From Argopecten irradians (Eukaryota > Mollusca > Bivalvia > Pectinida > Pectinidae), in contig NC_091139.1 in NCBI RefSeq assembly GCF_041381155.1, positions 6,076,383 to 6,140,382 of the forward strand: a stretch of DNA of 64,000 nt. The letters run 5' to 3'. This document shows, piece by piece, positions 10,716-22,100 of this stretch. The translations under genes were made by a program, and so were the position numbers. Position 1 is the stretch's first letter; each line of letters opens with the position of its first letter. Under the pieces are notes generated by a model. The model was not told the origin of the DNA and made no database searches. It was given only the letters and a program-made list of their open reading frames with translations.

Positions 10716-13700
10716 GTAAGAAATGTGATGTTGCGCTCATTTAATAGTCAAAATCCTTCAGATGAAAATAGTAATAACAATTCTTTGAAACTAGAAAACG
10801 AAAAGTAAAATTTGGTTCATTGTCATTTATCATTAAAACTACTACTTATGATGGATACCATTGTTTATTAGAGGCATTAAGCATCCTTCAAATTTTGGGA
10901 ATATAGAATTCGGAAATGAAGGGCTACCAAGTTTGTTCAAATAAATGACCTTCACGTTCATTCAAGGTCACAGGGTCAAATAGGCTAATTTTTCAACGAG
11001 TTCTGGTCAATAACTAAGAGTCCTAGAGCCCTGATATTTGGCATAAAGCATACGGGGATGAAGGTCTACCAAGTTTGTTCAAATGAATGACCTTCATCTG
11101 CATTCAAGATCACAGGGGTTAGATAGACTAAAATATTTAAATATTTCTTTGTAAATAATTATGAGGATTAGATTTCTGATTTTGGACATGCAACATACTA
11201 TCTGATGAAATTAAAATAAATTACCTCGACCTACTTTAAAGGTCCTAAAATATAAATAGAAACTTACAGCTTCAAGTATGGAGTTCCTTGTATTGCTTTG
11301 ATTTTTAGCCATTACTGTATACTGCATTGTATATATTAGTGAGATGGCCGTTAAGGCCCATGGGCCCCTCGATTATATTCCTATTATGTGTGGGTCACAC
11401 ACATCCTCGATACTCCAGGGTTTACTTTCACTGCGGTTTTCACTATGACTATCGGTATATCAACAGGGCAGTAGTACAATAGCGAGGGGTTTTAATTTGG
11501 CACTACCGTCCATATTTGCCGTAAATTAACCATTCCTTAGATTTTTGTTGTGACAACCATCTCCATTAAGCTGTAATGTCTTATTTCGTTAGATTTTATA
11601 GTTTAGGGAAAACTGTTCGATAAGCTTTGTTAGCAACTCATTAATTTTCTATTGCCGGACTAACGACAGCACTAGCCAGTCTGGTCTTGGCTAGCGTGGA
11701 AATCAATACCCCCAAGTTGCTTTGCAAATTAAGCAAATTTTGCCAACATAAGTGATCCCGATAAAGGAATGTTTTGGGTTTTTTATCGATATACCAAGTG
11801 TAGAGGGCCTTTTCGACATTTTCATGCGGAACACTTTGGTGTCATTTTCTATTTTGTCTGCGTACTGTTTTAAAATATCACCACGATTTTTCAAGATCGT
11901 AGTAAGGATTGTCGCCGGAATATTCAAATTAGCTGCAATGTCCTCCTTAGCACGATATCCATTGTCAGCTTCTTGTATTATTTAGCATTTAGTTTACGAA
12001 GTCAGAGCTTATTCCTTACGACTCGGTGAAGCCATTTTAAAACGGACAATTGCCGTAACAGTACGGGCGATGAACATATATAATTTGTGTTTATAAAAAT
12101 GTATGCAGCAACTCCAAACAAAACAAAGCAATGAAAAGAATGTTAACACAACCCTCTTTATTGTTCTTACCTGTGTGGTGCCCTTACCTAGACCAAAGTA
12201 TTGATCGTATACATTGTACACACGTCTACATACACGCCATCTGGTATTGTGTGGGTAGGCATTTTTTGAAGTCGCTCAGGTATGTCGACTTCCTTTGGGC
12301 GAATATGTAATAGAGAAAGTAATACGTTTACCTGAGCAGGCCTAAAAGTTGCTTCTTTATAGCCGTAAATTCGTTATAAGGAATTCGTTGTCTGGTTGAA
12401 ATATTTCATAAAACGTTTAGAAATATTTTGGATGAATTCAAATTATTGCGTCATAACAATGAATTCATGAGAGTTCGTTATAACCGTGTTTTATTGTAGT
12501 AACCCCTGGAGTATCAAGAGTGGGTACAAAAGAGAGATGTAAATGTATGCATCAAAACTGCATTTTAACAAACATGACATAAACAGAATTGGCATTTAAC
12601 GTATCAACAATCAAATGTAGTATTAAAGTTTAACTTATATAGATTGTTTATGTTATTGAGAAAAAACGCAATAATCAGAGTGTACTCTAAACATGATGCG
12701 AGTACACTCAGATTTCATATAATTACTCCATAACATAAAACAAATATTCAAAGTAATCCTTATGGTTAAATCTTCTATAGAAAATTTCTTAATATTTATT
12801 TTAATAATTACGCCGTTATATCAGCCAATCAGGTGCCACGTTACAAACGGCGACGCCATTTTTTTCCTTTATGGGCTGATAAAGTAAATTTGAGAAAAAA
12901 TAGAATTATTGATAGTTTCTTTTGTTCGATCTTACATAAGGATGTATTCTTCTGAGGTTTCAGTCCCGTTGAACTCACGTTTCAACATAGACCAAAGAAG
13001 TTATGAGATTTTCAAATATAATTTATCAGTATCTGTAGCAAGTTGCCAGATGCAAATTTGTCAAAAAATTACATTTCTAGTTTTAGTAGATTTTTTTCAT
13101 ACGGGGATTTAAAGAAATGGCCCATTTGGCGGCCATTTTGAAATTGTGTCTTTTTTCGCTTCAAGTAGAGCCACAGTTTTACCATTTTTTATTGAAATTG
13201 TTTTTACTTAAATTATCACTGCGACAGCATTTTTAGCTGTATTTAGCTAATTTTTGCTGCAAATCGTTACTAGGTTCGTAGTAATTAAAATATTGAGTAT
13301 TAATATGTGAAACGATACACTTTTGTGACTTTATATTTACATTGAATGGTAATTTGGGCACTTTTATTTTTTACTCTAAAATACTTAAAAATAGCAAAAA
13401 TTCAAATGGGGCAATAAAGTAAGCACACTGACCCCCAATTTTTCTTCCTGATTTAGAAAGAACAACCCTTTCCCTATTGATATGCAAAATAATAACAAAA
13501 GTTTAATACCAGAACTTTTTCTATACAGGGTTATATATGGCAAAAATGGCTGAAAATGGTGCATTTTGTAGCACAAAATTAAGGGGTAGGGGTAGCATAT
13601 GTCGTTATTTTGAGAAAAAATATTAGTCTAATTGATCAAAACTGGTATATTTTTTAAGAAGAATACTATAAAATGAATTCTACAAACATCCATACATATC

Positions 13701-15899
13701 AAACACCTCATCAGGAAATTATGGCTTTAATCTCTATCTTATATGGTCAAAACGGCAAAATTCCCATAAAATCCAATATTTTGTCAACTAGGTGTCTTTG
13801 AGTGACAAAAGTTAAAAAAACGAGCACACGGATATATGTTGTTTCTTCCATTTGCTGTTATGGTATGAACTCCATTTTCCAAAAATCTATATGAGAAAAA
13901 AAGTTTAAAACAAGAAAAGTTTGACTTCTCTCTTAAACGTTAACTATTATATATTTGTACACTTTTGTATTTTACAGATCTTATAGATACCTGAAGAAAA
14001 AAGTTACCTTTCTAAAAGTGTCTAATAGTAAGTATTGTCAATGGTCGTTGGTATCAGTCGATGGTGCTCCTTTTAAAATAATTTACTTTTATTAAATTTG
14101 ATTATCGTATACTTGTTATACTTCATTTTCAGGGCATTGCCTATGGTAAAATGAGTGTTAAAGAAAGGCATTGACTATGGAAACATGCTCATGAAAAAAT
14201 TGTTTTAAAGGCACTCACACAAAACAAAATCAAAATGTTAAACATCAGAAAATATGAATCGATGACCTAAGATGACTTCAAAACCAAACATGCAATATTT
14301 CCTATATAAATATATGTTAACAATGAATATTCATCTCGCTGTGTTCTGTAGTCTATTGGGCGGTATTATGGAGACTGTGGGTAGGCTTATAGGAATAAAC
14401 ATTTGAACAATCATACAATTGTTGAAGAAGTAATATTTGTGTAGTTTTAACACTAATATTGTTACTTAAAAGTTCAGCTATATATATATATATATATATA
14501 GAAAATCAAACATTTCAATCACGCGTCACCACATGGATGACGTCATCTCTATATTGATGTCGATATCGTATACCGTACAAATGGGCACAGTTTCACAAAC
14601 ATTCCGGAATTCTTGAACTTTAAAGTCCCCATTAGAAAGCATTACAGAAGGAGTTTACCTTCAAATCTTTAACACTTTTCTATGGAGAATTTTAAATTAA
14701 GAAATTCTTCAAAGTTAAGAAATGTTTGTAGACTAGGCCCTGGAAATTTTCGTGACAATGATGTTTTCGCTAATCCCTAGGAGCTTGTCGCGGTTGTCAG
14801 AATTCAATTCATGAAATTGTAAGGAATGGGATTTTTGTATTCATTATAGGCAGGTCGTTCAATCCAAATCCAAAAAATATCAAATATCTACGATTTTAGT
14901 CAAAATCAAAATCGTTAAACTTTTGACCCGCGATTATGAGTAGCCATATCTTTTTCTCTAAGTGTAGTATAGTTATTTTTCCTCGCAAAACAATCCTAGC
15001 TGTATAGTTGTTTTTTTCTGGCGACCATGTACCATTTAATGACAGTTTTTGTTTTGTTTTGGTAAATTGAACCTTCATTGATTAAATATACTGCATTCTA
15101 TTTTGCTTCAGAACTTAGCTACGCCCGACACCCCAATGTTTCCTGCCGAAACGTCAACAGTACGGTCACATGGCATACTCACGTGCCCACTGGCTATTTC
15201 TACAGTGGTCAGTGGAAGTCCTTGATCTGTAAATCGCTCCTACAGCGACGGTACATTCCATATCAAAGGTGCTTGAGGAACCGCCCAGTGCTGATGACCG
15301 GAGACTCTACAACACGGAACTGGTTCAAGCCTCTAGCACGACTGTTACGTTTAAGCATTACGGATGGTCGACAGGAAATAAAGGACAAGGCATGGCACAA
15401 ATTTGGTGAAGCTATAAAAACTAGTAAAGGATTATATTTATACTGGGCGCCACATGAAATTCCGTTTTACAGCCTTGAACAAAACAAAGATAACTTTCGA
15501 TCAGTAGCCTCAAGAATAGACGCACTACCCTCAAATAAGAGCCCTATTGTTATAATGCATTGGTTCGGACATCTAACAAGAACGACACCGCAACAGTATA
15601 GGGACCATGTACGAAGTGCTAAAGAAGCTGTACTTCGACTGTTAAAGCGTTCACCAAACTCAGACATTTTCATAAAAGGGCCACACTCTTTCACATATAA
15701 CATTTTTCTCGAACCGTTTGATTATTTAAGCAGAGTTTGTAAACAAATATTGTATGAGGAGTTCCGGGATTTGCAAGATAAAGTTTATTTTATAGACCAA
15801 TGGGACGCCACTGTAGGAAATGGAAATGTGGATATACACCCTACGCTTCCTTTCTTTAATGAGATGATGTTAAATTTTGTCTTTTCATTTATTTGCTGA
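10053..15899 (+). CDS. NXPE-family protein, copy 2 (three coding exons; N-terminal exon not found)
   Basis: Exons are 10053-10715 (663 nt), 13978-14027 (50 nt) and 15112-15899 (788 nt). All have AG/GT borders and phases that join cleanly, giving 499 residues plus whatever lies upstream. The first exon encodes the immunoglobulin/filamin-like domain of NXPE proteins: VRRTEFRVGDEITV, GGDMLRVWL, then ASVAGYVIDHGNGSYTG. It has a cysteine-containing stretch and several N-glycosylation sequons (NST, NIS, NGS, NLT, NFT, NMS, NHS), so an extracellular or lumenal location is likely. The last exon is the C-terminal esterase-like domain with GDSTTRNW and the DQWD...HP block. Vertebrate NXPE proteins are about 550 residues, so only a short N-terminal segment (signal peptide or anchor) should be missing, probably between 4.5 and 10 kb. 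This is a tandem paralogue of the gene ending at 4178. No disabling change is seen. Confidence 0.9.
10878..11371 (+). mobile_element. Degenerate Helitron-like repeat with two internal units
   Basis: Two diverged units of about 130 bp share GATGAAGG-CTACCAAGTTTG (about 10917 and 11058) and a GACCTTCA...CATTCAAG segment. The right end has a GGCCCATGGGCC hairpin (11355-11366) before CTCG, similar to the hairpin-plus-CTRR terminus of Helitrons but not exact. It lies in the first visible intron of NXPE copy 2. Confidence 0.5.
11474..12496 (-). mobile_element. Decayed Tigger/pogo-type DNA transposon in NXPE copy 2 intron
   Basis: The minus strand from about 12037 to 11703 reads, in one frame, MASPSRKE, then a stretch interrupted by three stop codons, then ADNGYRAKEDIAANLNIP and ATILTTILKNRGDILKQYAD. 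This is the N-terminal helix-turn-helix of CENP-B/Tigger/pogo transposases. Both ends lie next to TA, the target of the Tc1/mariner/pogo superfamily. The right end reads GTTATAACCGTGTTTTATTG, typical in style of these elements. The catalytic DDE region is absent, so this is an internally deleted dead copy. The matching site in NXPE copy 1 (about 670-680) lacks it. Confidence 0.72.
12937..13936 (-). mobile_element. Approximately 1-kb inverted-end element, copy 3 (reverse orientation)
   Basis: The left border TAAGGATGTATTCTTCTGAG matches the right end of copy 2 and the right border TTGACTTCTCTCTTAA matches its left end, so this copy is reversed. It lies in the intron before the 50-nt exon of NXPE copy 2. 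Confidence 0.72.
13978..14027 (+). CDS. NXPE copy 2, 50-nt internal exon
   Basis: The exon lies between TTTTACAG and GTAAGT and encodes SYRYLKKKVTFLKVSN. Phase and length are identical to the copy 1 exon at 2659-2708. Confidence 0.85.
14028..15111 (+). other. NXPE copy 2 last intron
   Basis: 1084 bp with GTAAGT donor and TTGCTTCAG acceptor. It contains a (TA)n run at 14480-14500 and the shared TGACGTCA at 14538-14545. It is longer than the copy 1 intron because of insertions, for example around 14205-14290 and 14560-14750. Confidence 0.65.
15112..15899 (+). CDS. NXPE copy 2, terminal coding exon (NXPE C-terminal domain)
   Basis: The acceptor is TTTGCTTCAG. The exon has 788 nt, exactly as in copy 1, and is open to the TGA at 15897-15899. 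GDSTTRNW, HWFGH and DQWD...HP are all kept. The 3' flank to about 16140 resembles the flank after copy 1. Confidence 0.9.
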
Positions 15900-17058
15900 T
15901 GTCTTCAATTACCATAAATACATGTTCCTTCCCTCTTCCCCTCTTAACTTGTTACTAATTCTGCATCCTAGATACTCCAGGGGTTACTATCACTGTCACC
16001 ATATCCACCAATAGACTATGTCATAGCTGTCCTGAAGGCATTTAAGGAGAAGAAAAACTATTGAGATACTACAAAGTTGCGACGTTGAATTTAAGATAAA
16101 TGCGGTGTACCTTTGTTCGATCAACCGATTTCTTTTGATGAGTATGTCAATATGTAAATTTTAATATGTGTACGAGCTATCTCCATTTAACTGTTCAGCT
16201 AACAGAGATTTGGGAACTGTTAAGAACACTTTTTATACATACTTTAAGAACTGTATTTATTTAGTCATGAGTGGCATCCGATTATTGATGATGACGATAA
16301 TGAAACTTTTTTCTGATTAAAAAGCAGATCTGGGTTTGAGTTAATCAAAAGCAATACAACGAATATGTGTTGATCTGGCCAGTCGGAAGCTGTTCGGATC
16401 GGATCGTCCGAGTTTGTTGAGAAAATATTATGTGATCTAAGTTGTATCATGTCAATTTTGTAATATAATATGGATATAGAATAATGTGTATATCTATATG
16501 AATGACCTATAGCACGGAATTTAACAGGCAAAGCAGGATATAAAATGTCAGAAATAATTACGAAATGTTATTATCATCACCAAATTTTAGAAATCATATT
16601 ATCGGCGAAATAAAATAATATAAAATATAATATGTACTGGTCAGGAATTAGAACATCATGCAGTTGATAAGGTTTATGTATAGAATCTGTTCTAGCATGC
16701 GTTGGCGTGAAGATATGACGCGTCTATGCATGTCAGTTAGTTAATGTAGCTGATAATGTAAACTCCAAGTTGAAGGCTTATGTTAGGCAAGCCGTAGGTC
16801 GATGGTTTTTCTCATGAAGCTACACTTTATTTGAAAGAATCCCCCACAATAATGAATTAGTTTTATCATGACGTATATTGTTGGTTGTTAAGTGATTTAA
16901 GGATATGCTAGGTTTATAAGGCTGAGGGAAGCCGGAGAAGGATAAGCTACTGGAACACCTTTATCATGTAGCCAAGGCAGGCCGGTCTCTTACCGGAGTT
17001 TACTTACATAATGTATTTCTACAATCTAAAATGGAATTTGTTTAAGGGGTTTGGGTAA
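15900..17058. other. 3' flank of NXPE copy 2 and intergenic DNA
   Basis: The first 240 bases match the flank of NXPE copy 1. A degenerate reverse SINE tail may lie at about 16905-17000 (GGGAAGCCGGAGAAGG). Nothing else is recognised. Confidence 0.45.
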
Positions 17059-17125
17059 CGTCCTATTGATAGCCAGGGTCATGTAAGGACGAGCCAGGTT
17101 TGTTGGTGGAGGAAAGCCGGAGTAC
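17059..17125 (-). mobile_element. SINE tail fragment, reverse orientation
   Basis: The reverse complement nearly matches the tail of the full-length SINE at 32990-33199, including GTACTCCGGCTTTCCTCCAC and CCTTACATGACCCTGGCT. Confidence 0.75.
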
Positions 17126-17934
17126 GCGAAGACGATTGAATAAGGTCTTTAATTCGAAATCCTGAAACAATTGAATAGACGTTAGATTTCCCACTTGTAA
17201 ATTTTATCACGTATGTAGTATACTAGTATGATAAAGTCATTTTTGACACGGTGTGAAAAATATAAGGATATTAAAATGTCGCGAATTAGAGTGAATACGC
17301 GAAATTAGCATACTATACTGCATCAGATAGGCAAACCACGATATCTCTCCTAGATACTGTTAAACGTCGTTGATTTCGCTAAATGGTTGTAAAAGTAACT
17401 TTTAGAGGATAGTTTTAAAATACATAGTCAAATATTTACTAATAGTATACCCTATTATATTCCATTATATCTATTGCGCTCAGCTTGGGGCTTTTAATGT
17501 CTAATACCAAGTGTCATTTGCTGATTTGTATGTTTAAAAGAAAAAAACTATCGGAGTAAGCAGAGAAAAATCATCCAGCTACGACTAGTACTCGACAGGT
17601 TTTGTTCGGTAGTTCCGAAATCACAACTAGACGTTAAAACGGTTAGTAGACGGCCAGACACCTTAATCATTAACTTCCGTAAGATTCATTTGTCTTAACA
17701 ATTAATGTATTTCCGCTGACGTTAAATTCCCATCATCATAATCTCTCTTGTCAACCATTGTTGAAATGTTATGAATGGCATTGCAATTCAAAAAAAAATG
17801 AAAGAACATATCTTATTTTTATTGGAAATAAAATGTGTCCCTAAAGAGTTAATATCGTAATTCATAAATGTTTATGTAATAAAACTAAATAACGTCAATT
17901 AATCCACTGTAGATAGTGTACAGACATAATTTTA

Positions 17935-18285
17935 TGATATTTGAATATTACTTTATGCCAGCTCAGAAATTCCTCTAGCTATCTAAATTCTGACCTTTTT
18001 CACGATCATTTGAAAGGTTCTCTAACGTGTCCTTATGGTCTTGGTGATGAAAAAGCTGAACAATATGTTTTTATATGTTCATTATTCAATGGCCAAGATC
18101 AATACTCAGAACCAAAGTACACAACCCTAATATTCCCCATTCGCATTTTAACACAAAAACTCTATTACATGGCTGTGACCATTGTGATGAAGAAATGAAT
18201 ACACTGTACATATGTTGTAATGTATATCAGACTAAACATCTGAAACTAAAAGATTTTTTGTTAGATTCTACACTAACATAATATT
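17935..18285 (+). mobile_element. LINE ORF2 C-terminal remnant
   Basis: The translated stretch LCQLRNSSSYLNSDLFHDHL continues to CPYGL, then EKAEQYVFICSLF. This fits the cysteine-containing C-terminus common to several non-LTR retrotransposon reverse-transcriptase proteins (pattern LR..CS.LN.DLF...C.CG..E.A.HY.F.C). The frame shifts by one around 18080-18130, after which HFNTKTLLHG continues to FLLDSTLT. It is a 5'-truncated, frameshifted dead copy whose clade cannot be assigned. Confidence 0.6.
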
Positions 18286-18965
18286 CATTCAAGATGTAAT
18301 ATGTTTGGAGATGGCTGATATAGACTTTGCCAAATCCATTTGTATTTTATTAGCAATAAAGTTTGTTGAAATATGAAATAATTTTACCATGAGGTTAAAA
18401 GTCTCAAAATGTTGTTCGGCACTTCGCTTCAAACACTTTTTACAGCCACAGTCACATGCGCATAAAGAACTCGATGGGCGACATCAATTATTTCAAACTT
18501 CATAAACAACATATCAGCAGTAAATAGTAACTAACTGTTTTCGTTCCCAGTGAACTTTGGAGTGAGCAAGACAAAATAAGTTTGTCGTGAAATTCCAATC
18601 ACTTCCAATTTCAATTTGCATTTTGACAACATTTATTTATGGGACAGTGGGCATTACTTTCCGCCTTGGAAGAGAAACCTTAAATGTAATAAATTCGAGT
18701 GTTATCGGCGAGGAAGGACTCGGCATTATCATACCGTACACTATACATCCGGCGAGGAATAAATTGGAAGTAAACGATCTTACCTAGTCCCAAATATTTC
18801 ATAACAGTGTGGATTCGTTATCACAAAAAGGGATTAACACTCACATGTTCCCACACCTGAGTTTTAAAGTAGAAACTCAACACTACCGGTTTACATAATC
18901 CATAGTGGTCTATTGAGATACTGACTCAGATCAATTGTTTATCGTAAGAAACAATAGAGATCATT
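18286..18965. other. Probable promoter/5' UTR region of SLC22
   Basis: No recognised coding sequence or repeat. The small open frame 18587-18787 has no family match. No clear TATA box or initiator could be chosen. Confidence 0.3.
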
Positions 18966-19108
18966 ATGGTATTTGATGATGTTATCAAGGAGTTGGGAGA
19001 ATTCGGTCCTTACCAGCGACGACTAATGGTACTTGTGCTGTTTCCTCAGATTCTGTTCGCGCTACAACAGATGGTTCCAGTTTTCATCTTATCTGAACAC
19101 TCTCACAG
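18966..19108 (+). CDS. SLC22 exon 1 (start codon, TM1)
   Basis: ATG at 18966 follows an in-frame open stretch with no better upstream start. The exon encodes residues 1-47 plus two bases and ends at a GTAAAA donor. The split codon AG|A gives Arg on joining to exon 2. Confidence 0.88.
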
Positions 19109-22100
19109 GTAAAAAAATATCTACGATTCTTTTGAAAGTTGCTTGATAATTATAAAAAAAAATCAATTCGAAAGTATTGTGATCTTTTTCCTTTCAAAAC
19201 TTCTTTAAGATAAAATAAGATATCAGTATAATAGTTTTATTGTATCTTTTTAGACTTAATAACGCCATGCTTACATAATATTTTGATCTCATGGAACGAA
19301 GCTCTCTAACCATGGATTTCAAACTGGAGTATTTACACAGTAATTCTATATATTTGTCTTTTCCTTTATAATCCTGCATTCATCGAAAATTGTCAATATA
19401 CTTCAGCAACCGTTGTAGTGTCCAATATAAAACTAACATTTTATTACGTAAGCAATACGTGGTAGGTTTCTATATACCTCTATACACCTTGGTATTTATA
19501 TAATCTTACCATCCTAATTTAGGACATGTTAATTAGGTCGTTGGGCTAGTTCACAAAGGCGATATATTGAACACTTTAGCGATGACAGCTATGTCACCGG
19601 ATTGTGCATTACTCAAGGCCACCCACGTTACAACTGTCAAACCCCTAGATTCATCATACACGGTTTTATTTTCAAGTTAACATATCATCTCTTCAGATAG
19701 GACCAGGCCTCAGGATCATAAAACAATCTTAAGTCCAATACATTCTTAAGTTTAAACTTGGCCAAATAAAAACGACTCAAATTATTTCATGAACCTGCAG
19801 CCAGGTTACCCAAAAGAGCAACCGCCCTCTGGGCCTTCATTGACATTCTTATATCAAATGAAGTAAGTATTCTTCACATGAGCACTTTCAAAAGATGTCT
19901 CTACATATTACTTTACGCCTTCCGCCTCTGGGTTGGAGGTTTTTCTCCGGGTACTCCGGTTATCCTACACCAACAAACCTGAGACGTCCTCTTAAATGAC
20001 CCTGACTGGTAATAGGACGTTAAACTAATAAATCAAAGTTTTAATTTACGTTTGACTCAATTATGTAATTGTCATTTAGAAAATGATGTGAGAAATTATT
20101 ATTTTACTCTAGCTGTATATTCAAGACTTTCTAAATAGCTTCGGTTATGATATCTGGGTTCCAGGGAGTTAGGTTGTTATCAAATTAAAGGGGTTTTAAC
20201 CTGTCAATGTCATACACATTATTAAAGACATTAATTAAAAATTAGAAATTAAGATTAATTAATGCAAGTATTTTTCACATTAGCATATTTAGCTATTATT
20301 TGATCCTCATATCACTTGCTATCGGACATTATTTTACTAAACTTCTATTACATGCTTATTCAAAATATGTATGAAACTGTCCTTTCCTTCAGCTGAATAG
20401 TAAGCTAAGTGAAGGATATCATTACATTCTTTCGTTTTGATAACATTGTTGAATGCAAAAAATATTTATCTGAAAATTAGCCATATAACTAACTAGAAGT
20501 ACTCTAGAGTTAAACATTATTCTACTACTTAACAACTGATGACTCTCGCTGCATTGTACAACGATTTTGCACATTGTTGATAAACGCGCTGAAAAAGCTC
20601 GGTAGGTAGGTATATAGGTAGGCATATCACCTTTTAATAAATAGATAAATAGGACTTCATACTCTTGTTGAGAAGGGCTAACAACAAATTTGTTACCTAA
20701 TGTTTGATTTGCATCCTTAAAAGTTCAAGTTTTATTTACTTTAAGTGAGCACCTAAGTTGGATAAATGTATATACAAATATATGATAAAAAAATACATCA
20801 AAAAAGATCTTACAGTGATACGTTCTTTCCAATCATACAACTGAGTATCACTTGACAGATTGGCGTTTCCGGAATATGTATGACCGGTCGCAATATTTCC
20901 TTTGGAGATTAGATAGTGCCCTGTGCCGTATGTTCTGATTTTTAAACTTGTTTTACAAGACATGGTGATGTGATGACACATACTGATTTTATTTTGAAAG
21001 TGTATTCTTGTATCATTATAACAGATATAATTGAAAGACGTCTTCTTACTCATATTTGACAAACTTAAAGGCCCGCTACGTTATCGAAACAAAAATTAAA
21101 AACTTATTAATAACACATAGAAACGTCACAACATTTATATTCATGGTCTACATAGAAGTGACGAAAGCCATTTAATTACTTTTAAGATATGCCCACTTCG
21201 TTGTATCCAAGTGGCTTGTTGCACCTGACGTCGAAAAGTGTTCCTATCTGGATCAATTACTTCTGATTTCTCTTGGCACCTTCATGTAATTGTTGTATTA
21301 CATAATGATAATCTGTGGTCGCACATTTATTATATACAAATGTATAACTCTGTTAGGGTTCATATTTTAGGAGATGTCTTTCTCACATACTTGATAGGCT
21401 TATCATGCGGTTGCTAGGAGAGACGATTAATAGAATAATTCCCCTTACATTGAGGGTAGGAAAATCTACCCGAGAAGGAGATTCACGACTCTCTAACCCA
21501 AGGCTAGCCGAGGGTAAAACTGTCGTAAAAGTTCGTGAAAGATTTTGTCCGCTAAAATTCGGCTAATCTCAGGTTACCAGCCAAAATCTTCCATTCGGTT
21601 TGAGATATCCTTGTCCAATTTACAGAGTCATGTACGATTGGTGTACTTGAATACGGACTCTAAATTCTAATTAAGAATTGAATATGATAACCCTGAATGT
21701 ACTATTCCTCTCTTTGGATGAAACTGTAATTAATTTTGTCGCTCTTTAAATTGCATATCTAAGATGTCTTTATGCTTTATTTAATTCCTTATTTCTTGAG
21801 TTTGTATGAGTTCAGGGAGAAGCGTGTGGGTTTGTATGAGTTCAGGGAGAAGCGTGTGGGTTTGTATAATTTCAGGGAGAAGCGTGTGGGTTTGTATGAG
21901 TTCAGGGAGAAGCGTGTGGGTTTGTATGAGTTCAGGGAGAAGCGTGTGGGTTTGTATGAGTTCAGGGAGAAGCGTGTGGGTTTGTATGAGTTCAGGGAGA
22001 AGAAGCGTGTGGGTTTGTATGAGTTCAGGGAGAAGCATGTGGGTTTTGTATGAGTTCAGGGAGAAGCGTGTGGGTTTGTATTTCAGGGTGTGTATGCGTT

